From assembly GCA_009869945.1 (NCBI GenBank), contig WIXG01000058.1:62001-126000 (forward strand): a stretch of DNA of 64,000 bases, written 5' to 3'. The translations under genes and the position numbers were made by a program. Under the pieces are notes generated by a model. It did not search any database, was not told where the DNA came from, and was given only the letters and a program-made list of their open reading frames with translations. Source of the DNA: Mesaphorura yosii. Taxonomy: Eukaryota > Arthropoda > Collembola > Poduromorpha > Tullbergiidae. Shown one piece after another: positions 28,140 through 38,500 of this stretch. Within the stretch, counting starts at the first letter, position 1, and every line of letters begins with the position of its first letter.

Positions 28140-28260
28140 CTTTCTCTCGGGGAGACCGAAGGCTATTTTGAGTTAACCTTGCAAGGTAACTCGGACGACG
28201 GTCCTAGCGCTGGCGGCGGCGCGGTGGTCAAGGTCATCCAAGCTGAATATAAGCAGCACG
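28140..28260. promoter_or_regulatory. GC-rich island with a hairpin palindrome, nuclear-receptor half-site and TATA-like string
   Basis: A near-palindrome at 28170-28192 (GAGTTAACCTTG paired with CAAGGTAACTC) is followed by a GGCGGCGGCG patch. A perfect TCAAGGTCA follows at 28228-28236, the known extended half-site of FTZ-F1/SF-1 and ERR receptors, then ATATAAG at 28247-28253. The clustering is suggestive of a regulatory element, but no transcript start or gene follows that I can support. Confidence 0.25.
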
Positions 28261-31200
28261 TACGAACTGTTTACATGGAGCACAGAATTTTGCGATCCTT
28301 CTTGTCTTATCTAAGGCTCGGTGCTTAAATACGCGCCTGGTCTTGACGTACGCGCGCGCAATTCTGGGACTTCATGACTTTAGGCCATGCACGCTATTTT
28401 TAACACTTCAAGAACTAAATTTAGGCAAGCGTTCTTTCACATTAACAAATCGATCGACTGAGCTTGCCACTCACTTTAACGAACGGGCTAAGCTTAAGAA
28501 TAAGTCACAAATTGCACCCGACTAACTATAATTTCAATGTCACCACCAAATCAAAAGTCCTGCTGCCTTCACACGCTTCACATGCCCATTTTAGAACAGA
28601 CCCTGACCAGAAATAATTGATTACCGTCTTGGCTTGTTGTAGTTCAGTTCAGACAGACACTAGCAATTTAATTTTGAATGTAAACACTGCAGTACACATA
28701 GTGAATGAGACGATCAGAGTCGAGCAGGTGGGCAGTCGGCATCAATTTTTAAATATATTTCTTTTTGTGTCATCGTCCTTTCTATTTCGTTTCATACTGT
28801 GAAGAGTCATTACAAAAGTCGATTTAAATATTTTTGTCGCGTCGTGGCGATCGTGAAGCGAATTTTTGCTAGGTTAAATGCTTGGAATGATTCCATGTGA
28901 ATTCAATATTTATCTCGTCGCATGCCGAACTCATGTGAATTCAGCAACGAACGCGACCACGGGCTCCTATCAGCAATTTTGTAATTAAGGCCAACTTCCG
29001 AGTTTCATTCCGGCATCCGGAGCAAGGCCACAAACGGCTACGCTGTGTTGCCTTTTCATGCGGCATTGTGTATGTAACTGCAAATATTTATGCGAACTTC
29101 ACAGCTTAAAAGCACGAACAGGAAACTATCAGTTAAGTTCATGGCTACTGCCAATGCTGGCGCTTTTTTTGTGCCTTTGCGCCGCACGCGCGCGGATAAA
29201 CAAAAACAAAAGCTACAGCTAAGCCATCGCTATATAACTGTCAACACGTCATAATAAGTATTAATTACGAATGCCAATAAAATCATAATAAAACATGTAC
29301 GCCTTTGTAAGGGTCTCATTTGTGTGATGCAAACGCACACGCTGCACAATTTACGGTAATTACCATCGAACTAGACAATAATTAAGCAAAATTGAAGTTG
29401 GGGCTGCAAAATGAGTAAAGTCAAAGTCAAGTCGAAAGTGATGCCAAGCCAAAAACAAACTGCCTTCTGCCTGCATCGTGCTTGCCTTGCAAGTTACTTT
29501 CTCCTTTCCTCACGTTGTTGGTGGCATGGCATGGTAATATGAAACGATTTAAAAGCCACTTTTCAAGTACACACGCAAACTGAGGACTACGGCCATAACT
29601 CTCGGTGTTCTCACGCTCACACCTTTGTTGGCCCAGAACAGAATTGCTTACTTCTCTGTTTTGTTTTCATTGACGGGGGACACAGGATGAGCAAAATTCC
29701 ATAAATTATAAACTATAAACGCATTTACAACCGCAACGAAGCCGAAAAGCAGCGTCAACAGCAAGAGAAACAGTAGCAAAAGTGTTTTGCCTTCACAGGG
29801 CGGCGTGGCATGAATGTTTTACAAATTGCAATGCAGTATCATCATTTCTTTACGTTCGTAGTCGGGTCTGACTGCCTGTCCCGGCTACAAATAAGGCACT
29901 TCAGTAGTGCTCTAGAAAGTGCCTGTTTAGTGGAGCAATAAAAGGCTCTTTACTTAATCCCTCTTCAGATACATCCATCCATTACCGCATTACGCACTGC
30001 CACCGCCAATGCCAGGGCCGTCGTGTTCTCGCGTGTGTCTGAAGTGAAAGCACCAGCCCAAATGAGTTTTCCTCGGCTCTTTTTGGCTCTACAATCTTTA
30101 ATATCATCAAGTATCAAACAATGTCGGGGTAATTTTATAATATGAATCTTCTTCTTTTGCATGTCTGAGTAGTGATAAAAGAAGATTAGCTGTCATCAAC
30201 CCCGCGGAAACCCTGACCTTGGTTCCTTCGCCGAAATGTGATTACATCTTTAGCACTGCACTGCAGGCGTATTTTAAGATGAAAGTGAAGGCACATGTCA
30301 ATCTTCCAGCAACGACAGCGACGGCGACGTCGCCCAAAAATGATGCAAGAAACGTCGGGTAATGATGGAAACCGGTGCCGGTATTCGCACGACTCGCATT
30401 GGCTTGTGTTTAAGAATGCCAATTTTGCCTTTAGCGATCCACTCTTCAAAGGCGAAAAATTTCAAAGAAAATTTACATGACACGAGCATAATGGTTCACG
30501 TTTTAATTAGCAGTAAAAGTCAATTCGTTTGGGGCACTTTTGTACACAATTTTCAAGGCGCGTATCGCTTATCACTTAGTTTTCATCGCGAACTTTAATT
30601 TCACAAATACTGGAATCCAACTTGGATCAAAGTCATGGGCCACTGGGCACAACGAGAGAAATTCTGCACAGTGCAGAGCCAAGCCAAGCCAGGACAAGCT
30701 TTCATACGACTCGGTTCATTGGATATGATTATTATGACATTGCGTGCCAAATCTAATAAAAAGAAATACCAACAAATTATAAGCACACATAATGTGTCGT
30801 CCTGCCCAGTACGAGCGAGTGAGAGTGCGATGCCTGCAGAGAAAGCGAGTGAAAGAAATTTTTTCATATGTTAGTACAGCTCCATACGAATACAGAGTAC
30901 AGAATACAAAGCACACAGAACAGCGTCAGTGTAAAAGGCAAACAGTACATGAATAACAGCCGCCATAAAAATGGTGTTAAATGAACACATAAAAATGTAC
31001 GAGAATGTCAACATTAATAATATATTAGGCGCAACATTTTAATACCTGCACTACCGCTGCTCGGCTGGGGCCAGAAAAAGTAAAAGCCACGCAGAATGCC
31101 AGGGACAAGCGAGTGCAGTGCAACGTGCATCCACATGCACAAGGTAGGGTTTAATTGGTATGAAAGCGGTCCCATGAACATGAACGCATTCAACTTGGAT

Positions 31201-31484
31201 GAATGCTCTTTTGTTTATTACACCGGTCTTGTTTGCCTTTGGCCGGTTTTTCTCGATACCAGAGTCATAAAATTCGGAACGAGTTTTATGCTCGCTGTCA
31301 GAAACGTTGATCTGCCCAATATATCTTGTAACCACGTCAAGGCCACGCCATGCAACAGTCACGGTTGGCCGCCCCAACATATTGTTGCGGCCTGGTGGAA
31401 ATTAGTCTGACAAACTAGAGCTTACGTCATACAGACTAGATTCATTCGCATAGATTAGCATCAGCTACGAGATGCAAAATGCGA
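28261..31484. other. Non-coding region, no gene seen
   Basis: Short open frames only, without domains. Nothing further recognised. Confidence 0.5.
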
Positions 31485-31560
31485 GATACAAGCCTCGAAT
31501 CCCGGACCTTTGATAATGAATGCCTCATCGAGTCAAGCCGCACTGCATTACGACACACTG
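31485..31560 (-). repeat. Degenerate tRNA-like element (tRNA pseudogene or tRNA-derived SINE head)
   Basis: On the - strand an A-box-like TAATGCAGTGCGG (31538-31550) is followed 36 bases later by a B-box-like GATTCGAGGCT (31491-31501). That spacing matches an RNA polymerase III internal promoter. Between them GATGA and TTATC can pair as a five-base anticodon stem, and AAAGGTCCGGG resembles a variable loop plus T-stem. The T-stem does not close, the anticodon loop is eight bases and no acceptor stem is evident, so it is not a working tRNA. No second copy was noticed in the window. Confidence 0.35.
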
Positions 31561-34500
31561 AACCAGATGCCTTGAATTTTACATGTTTATGCTTATAATT
31601 ATTCGGCGATTAGTTTTAGTGGCGGCAATATCGTATATTGTGTATCATATGTCGTAATAATTTAGACCAGTCAAGCGTGGGACGGGCGACGCGACGGGTA
31701 ATGGTAAATGGTAATGAGACAGCTATTCTTATTACACCAAGCCGTACAGCTACAGCTTTGGATAAATGAAATCTAAGCCCCGCTTCGCTAAATGCTAAAA
31801 AGTTGCAGTCTGGATGTCAAACTGCTTAATGAATCCTGATGCCGTACTTTGCTTGCGAACTGCGACTACGGTTTTCTGCTTCGTTAGTCGTAAGATTAAA
31901 CTCTTCTCTTCAAGCAAAGCACGGCATAAGGCTCAAGGAAGGAAGTAAGCAAGTACAAAAGTACATCACATAAGAAAAACAACAATTACTAATGACTTGC
32001 CATGCCCAAACTATAACTACGAGCATGACTCTTGAAAGTAGTATAAAAGCTTGGCTTGGCTGCTGACAAAATTACAATGGACCAACAGCAGAATTTTACT
32101 CTGCGAAAGCAAAATCCACACGACATGAGAGCTGAGAACCCGAAAAGTCAACTTCATTACTCTTCCGTTGTAATTTCCCATTATGAGGATGAGGAAGCCT
32201 GGCCAACAGCGAACAGTCAAGCCAGTATGATGATGAAAGAGTCGCGGATCTTATGCGGCAAGACAATTTCCTCTTCATTCTCGTGCCCAAGTTAGTCGTA
32301 CCATTCTCGGCTCGGCTCACGGCTTCTTTTGAGTAAAGATGGAGGAGAGAAGAGGACCATTATTCTTTGCTCTGATGCAGTGCCGCAATGCACCGTCATG
32401 TTGATTGAAGAGAAATAAATAGTTTAGTCTACAATCAAATAAGAAGTTGCAGTGCAGCAGACAAGAACAAGACTTCAAGAAGACTAAGACACGCACAAGT
32501 CATAGTAGAGTCACAGCCAGCCGGCAAAAGATCAGATCGCATCATCAAGCCAAGTTTGAGTAATGAACCAACTAACCGAGCTAGAAGTAATTCATGGAGT
32601 AACTCTGTATTATTTATAGAGACTCTATGATAGATATGAGTCTCTGAGTCACAGAGCTGTGACTGACTCCAGAACTGAATGAGCTTGTTATTGCTGGAAT
32701 TCCGGGCGGGTAGACAGGTATTAACAGAAATAAATAACATTGCATCTTCGCATGAGTTTGTACTTTCAGAAGGGTTGATTGATTGGTTTTGGTGTGATTA
32801 AAATTCAGAGCTCATTCAGTCCGATTGAACGACAAAAATCCCAATACTTTTCACGAATCTGCAGTTCAGAGAAGCACATATGCTCATATGACTTTACTCA
32901 ATGCTATCGTGGTGGCGCGGCAGTTGAATCGATTGTTTAAGATTTAATCATAATCATGTGCTTGGATCGTGTTAATGACCGAAGATTAATAACGAATAAT
33001 CTGAACCATGGATTTTTTTCACCTGGACGTACTTCAAGCGTGACCTCGAGCAATCGTATCAACATCAACAAGCTCTCAGCGGGTACATTGACAATCAGTG
33101 ATGTGTTAATTATTATATATAAAACTAGATTTTGGACTTCCCAAAATTCTTGTGAGTGGCACTCTTGTTGCGCAGCAAACACATGAGTGGTAGGCAGAAA
33201 ATACCCTAATAACAAGTTCGGACTCCCAAGCGATTTGTTCACTTGAAGCGAGAAGTCCGTAGTCTATTTCTTATAAGTCTATGTTGACAATTGAAGGTGA
33301 CAACATGCTCATTACAACCGATAACTCCGCTTACTCATGCGTTTGTTCCAAACAAGTTGGGATTAACAACATACTGAACTCACTCAATAACTCAATGAGC
33401 AATGATAAGGAGTAAGGACACGGCGCATGGGAACTTCACCTTGCACTCAATGTCGCCCAGATTACATAGCTTCTAATGCAGACTGTGGGCAGGCACGCTG
33501 TATAAAGTTCGTTTGGCTCTCACATCTCACAGTGCATTCAGACCTTTCGGGTTCAGGCTTCACGTTTGACTGAATTAAGAATAAGTGTGAAACTGCGTTA
33601 AATAAATAAACATTCGCAATTCGCACCAATAAATGAGAAGCAAAGGCAAAAGGAAAGGAAATTGAACAGACACGCACAAGCGAGCTCAAGCTGCATTGGT
33701 TTCTGTTTCTGTACTCTAATCATTTTCGCCAATTTCGCCCGGATTTTGGATAGCATGGAGAAATATTAGCAAGATCAAGTCAGATTCAAAAGGCAAGATC
33801 CTGTTTCCATTTCCTGCGGCGAGCGGGAGTTTATGTATGTACTTTCAAGTTCGAGTGCATCAGTGCCAGTGCCGTAATTTGCAAAAGCAAAAGGGTTGAT
33901 GCTGCTTCTGCTGCTTTAGTGCGGGTGGTTGATCTCCAAAATCCTCCACTCGACTCGACTAACTCAGTCCTCCAGCTCCAGCCCAGTCCCAAAATCACAA
34001 CCTCACATTGTACACAGATTGCGAACGGCGCAGGTACGGACGGAGCCAGGAGTGGATTTAGCCCAGCAAAGATCTTCGTTCTTTTGTCTATGCGTATTTT
34101 CATTCTTGAACTTTTTCATTCTCCCGAAAAGTTGATACGGGTACTCGCTGATCACAGCCGGGCTAAGCTGGAGCTCAAAAGTTTCAACCCAGGAGCAGCA
34201 GCACCAGCACGAAAATGAGGCAGCCACGGCCACGCTACGCTGCTTAAGAGGAAAGGGGATCTCCTCTGCCCTGCCGCTTGAGACAGAGCAGAAAGCGTAG
34301 AGTAGCGAAAAGGAAAGGCACAACAAGCTGGCTGGTGGTGGAAGTGCCGCAATGCCATGTTATACAATGCGAATTCCGAATTGACGTGACCGTGATCGTA
34401 AAAGTAAGCAAACTTGCTCCCCGTGCAGATCAGTCTTTCGCGGACCTCGGGGCTAGAATGTTGTTTTCATTCTCTCACTCAACCACGTTTTCGCGCAAGC

Positions 34501-34802
34501 ATTCACAGTTTTAGTAATCCTTTGCCATTCATCATCATCGCTGCGCTGTGAAGTTCGTCAGTGAGTGACACACTTAAGCCAGGTTATTATGGAACTCTAA
34601 TTGAAAGTGGTAGCCTTATTTTTGTGAAAACGCTGGTCTCGTTCTTAACAGTTGTACGAGCATAAGAAAAAAGTGAACGTGAGCGTGAGATACAAGAAAA
34701 AAGTAAATACTACACATATTCGAAACGTGTTTGCTCCATTCCATTGGACAAAATAGGCAAGACACATGTAGTGTAACAGCTAACCGAAAGAAAGATAACT
34801 AA
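31561..34802. other. Non-coding region upstream of 5-HT1; promoter not resolved
   Basis: Holds the twin hairpins at 32618-32664 and no supportable exon. The receptor promoter and any non-coding 5' exons should lie here or further upstream. A TCAGT initiator-like string occurs at 34558-34562 but lacks a correctly spaced TATA or DPE, so no promoter is called. Confidence 0.45.
32618..32664. repeat. Two adjacent perfect 8-bp hairpins
   Basis: AGAGACTC (32618-32625) pairs perfectly with GAGTCTCT (32638-32645) around a 12-base loop. One base later, AGTCACAG (32647-32654) pairs with CTGTGACT (32657-32664) around a two-base loop. Confidence 0.5.
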
Positions 34803-34930
34803 TCGTGGAAGAGTGACACGACAATACAACAGAAATCTGTCCGCGTGGCTTGGAGTGGTGTGCGAGTTCGAGTTCCGAGACTGAGTTCCAGTTCCGATCT
34901 TTTCAACGCCAACAACACCGCAGGGACAAG

Positions 34931-34987
34931 ATGGCTTTTATCACCTGTCAAAGTCAAAGTCGAGTCAAGTCCTGCAGATGTAAGTGA
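34931..34987 (+). CDS. Candidate upstream ORF (18 codons) ahead of the 5-HT1 start
   Basis: An ATG at 34931 in strong context (A at -3, G at +4) opens an 18-codon frame that stops at 34985-34987, about 100 bases before the receptor ATG and out of frame with it. Inside its span, in another frame, 34978-34983 reads ATG-TAA, a minimal start-stop element. If the transcript leader includes this stretch, both would be met by scanning ribosomes and could lower receptor translation. Whether the leader includes it is unknown: a weak acceptor-like CCTGCAG ends at 34977. The peptide itself resembles nothing I know, so a regulatory role rather than a peptide product is the likelier reading. Confidence 0.3.
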   Translation: MAFITCQSQSRVKSCRCK

Positions 34988-35090
34988 CAAGATCAAGACG
35001 AAAACAGCAAAGGCCAGATTGGGCGAGCGGAGCAGACAGCAAAAGAAGTCCACGTCGTCGACAGTTGGTTCCGTGCCTGCAACTTCTACA

Positions 35091-35529
35091 ATGGTCTCAT
35101 ACGACGATTATGAGGACGGCGGTGGCGGTGGTAGTGGGCCAGACTACGCGGACGGCGACTATCGGCTTTATTACCCAAAGCCGTCGCTGCCAAGCACAGT
35201 GTCGCCAAAATTATTGACGACGATCGTGACAAACTGCTTCAACGCCACGACTATTGACAGTGGCGATGGTGAGAACGTCGGTGGAGGCGTCGGTGACGGA
35301 GGCCCCATTTACAACGGCGAGGCGACGGGGCTGGACGACAGGTTGAACGGTGGCGCAGGCACGATTCTGGGTGGGGTTATGGGTACTTACTATTACAACA
35401 GTACGACGATGTGCAGTGGTGGTGAGCAGACGGGGCCCGATGATAGTGTGTTCGACGAAAGTAATTTTGTGCAAGGTTACATTTTCATTGGTCTCATCCT
35501 CGGACTGGTTATACTTGCTACAATTATCG
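35091..35529 (+). CDS. 5-HT1: 5-HT1 receptor exon 1: extracellular N-terminus and first part of TM1
   Basis: Encodes residues 1-146 plus the first base of Gly147. The ATG at 35091 is the first in-frame methionine after an in-frame stop at 34800-34802, and it has A at -3 and G at +4, a strong eukaryotic context. The N-terminus is long (about 126 residues), very rich in Gly, Asp and Tyr, and has no evident signal peptide, as is usual for this family. N-glycosylation sequons are at N51 (NAT) and N103 (NST). TM1 begins around residue 130 (YIFIGLILGLVILATII) and is completed by exon 2. The donor is GTGAGT at 35530; reading through it meets a stop at once (Gly-Glu-stop), which supports splicing here. 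A (GGT/GGC) run near 35116-35140 encodes polyglycine. Further non-coding 5' exons cannot be excluded. Confidence 0.9.
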
Positions 35530-38500
35530 GTGAGTAAATACTTACAGATCAATTAAGTACGGAACGCGGCGGGATAAAAGTCAAATCTTAATTTCGGGCT
35601 TTGAAGTGTTTAGAAAGCGGAACATCGGATCAAATTCCCCGTATTGATGCCGTAATTGCATCTTTTATGACGTGCGCGTGCGCGTACAGTATTAGACATA
35701 AAGTAAACAAGAATAAAAGTGAAACACGGCACAAGAGAGCGAAAAGTATAGTGCAGGGGAAATAAAAACTTATCAAGGTGGTTGTTGTCGAGATCGGCAA
35801 AGAATAAAAGAATCAAAATCAGTTGTGTAGTTAGCACGTACTCATCCATTCACTCGGCTCTTGTTCGAACTCACTTTGTTCAAGTTGGTGTGATGTGGTG
35901 TTGGTTGTTTGAAGAATTGAGAGTGGTCCACAAATCGTATTAGAGAATGAGAATCCTACTTGAATGGTCCTGCCGTGCCGCATCAATTCATTGACTATGA
36001 GTATATTTGTGTTATATATTCGCTCATAAATCACTTTTCTCCCGCACCGCAACGAGCAACGGGAAAGGCAAAGCAAAGGTAAAGGCGCCAGGCAACACGG
36101 TTCAGGCTCCGTTCAAAGAATAACCACATTTCAGTCCTTTCTTTTCCTGCCGGCTGCTGCCACTGTCGCTGTTCTTTTCTGTTTTGGAGTTCTTTTTTAT
36201 TTCGCCCGAAAGTGTACTTGTGTCTGGTGCCTTGCATTGCACAAAGCGCCAACGCGAAAAAGGATTTTCGGTGAATATTGGATGAAAACAGCAGCTTCAC
36301 TATGAAGAAAATAAAGTTCCTTTCTCTCTCCAACAATGTGGCAAGGTATTACGTAATGAAAGGCGTGAGCAATAAAGTGTTCAAGGAGCTTACCGTAAGA
36401 AGATGTCTTTTTAACCACATTTCGTGTGTAGATACAAAAAATAAAAGAAAATCTTACCTGAGCTTTTCACTACTACTATTCCGCTCTCGCTACTTTCCAT
36501 GCTTTCGCTTTCTCCAACTCACTTAACGCGCTAAGCGCAACTCAGCGCGGAAAGCTCGACTCGGCTTAGACTCAACCAGCCAAGCTGCTTTCTCAACGCG
36601 GCGTTGGAGATTTCTTTTGTTACCTTGATTTGTACTCGCACCAGATCAGAATAAAGCACGTCTCGCCTTCGCTTCACCCAGATTCGCAATTCGCATTTTC
36701 GAGAAATGTTGCAATGCAATGAACATTCAAATTCCGGCATCAACATGAACTCCGCGTCGAATTTGCTGCACTGCAGCGCACCGCGCCGAAAAAGTCATTT
36801 GTAAAGATCAAGCAGCCTTTTGCACGTGGAATACAAAACGAAACAAACTCGGCTCGACTGGAGGCTGCCCGAATTGTGTTAGAAAATGTCTCGGAAATAT
36901 AATCTCGAATTCTTTCATCCGTCTGCACTACAAACGCAACCTTATAACATAAACGTTTTCCTGTTGAAAAAGTGCATTAAGGAACCTCCTTGCTGCCATT
37001 CTTTCCTGTGGAGGCTAATTGCAAAGCTTCCGGGAGCAGTTTGCTTTGCTTCTTTCGTCTTCCTCGTGCTCGCTTTTGTTTAAAAAATTCTACAGCAATA
37101 CTACAGAATCAGTCACACTGATTCATGTTGTAGCGTACCGAAACCCATTGAAACAATCTTTCGGTTCGTTTTCACTTACTTTCTGAAGAATGAAGTCAGA
37201 TCAGACCCAATTTTACTATTATCTGTAATGGATCTTGTCTTGTCCTTCTCGATGTCTTACCTGAAATCATTCGATGCATTAGAGGCGTAATTCTATAACC
37301 CGACCAGTTATATTTGTACGCACGTAGGTGTACTTTTACTTCATACATTGCGTAAAACAATTACTTCATCCTCCGTCTGCGTTTTGTTTGTTTTATCATT
37401 GCGAAATGCGAAGGGAAGAAAATGGATTCTTTGAATGAATCCAGACAAGTCTCTTCACTTGAGTTCTGGCTCACATCGCCTCCTGTCGTCACCATCACCG
37501 TCACTTTCACAGACGGCATCGACGTTTCCCTGCGCTGCGTGAACGTGAATCAACAAAAGCGAAAGCAGTGCAGGATTTATTTCTAGGCGGCTCATCCCAC
37601 AATAATTAAAAAGAAACGATGACACAATGGAGCATCTGTCGATGGAAGATTGACAAAAATAGGATTGAGTAGTAATTTAATCGCAATCACATTACATGGC
37701 GCTGGTAATGAGTCAATCTAATTTTAGAACATCGCGCAATCAACAGTTGCGTAAGATTGCTGTGTGCTGCTTGCGCCTGTCTGGAATGAATGGAAAGAAA
37801 TGTGAGCGGGTGCGAGTACGCCACGGCACGGCTATCGAGAGCAAAGGTTGTATTCATAAATTCAATTGTTCCTTTGAGATAGTAATGAAACCTTTTACGT
37901 TTACGCTTCGCGAAGTTCTTGTGAGGTTCCAGCAAGGCGGCTCGACAATGGCATGCACGAGATTGCGATTTGCGAGTGCGAAGGAAGGTGAAACATGTGG
38001 GATGAAATTGTTCACAATTGTATTATTACAGAATTACGCCCGCCACGCCACGGCATGCCACCCGTACGTGCAGAATAAAGTATAAATTCTTATGTTTGGG
38101 AGAAAGTACGTATTAAGCGAGTACAAGTTGCACAATATGCTTGCTGCTCGGCGCGCTTACACACTCACGCTTTATGCTTACCAGAAAAGAGGTATAATTT
38201 ATTTTTTGAAAACGATTCTTATACTTTTACTTCGCTGCTGCTGCCGCTGCTGTTTCTGCTGCGGTTCACCTAATTTATTAGACGTATTACATTATTGTAT
38301 CGTATCAAGGTTTATCCTATAAAATGCTCCTCCACTTACTGTACAAACTCAATCGTATGAGTAAGCACTAAAGGATAAAACGAAAATACATGCGTATACG
38401 GGCGTGGTATTTGAGAAAGCCTACATTTTTGAACAACTGCCTTGCCTTGCTGCATGCATTCAGTGAAATCGCATAACCTTCACTTTTATCTTTAAAGTCT

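Noticed and set aside
28343-28525. 60-codon frame after the GC-rich island as a gene
   Set aside because: Starts at a non-ATG codon and has no recognisable features.
34558-34562. TCAGT initiator as the receptor transcription start
   Set aside because: The DPE-like GGTTA downstream is about five bases too close and no TATA is present; the motif is too common alone.
34845-35090. In-frame extension of exon 1 upstream of the ATG
   Set aside because: The open frame continues up to 34803 but has no ATG before 35091; a GTG start is not expected in an animal gene.
35211-35552. 113-codon - strand frame opposite receptor exon 1
   Set aside because: Shadow of the GC-rich coding exon.
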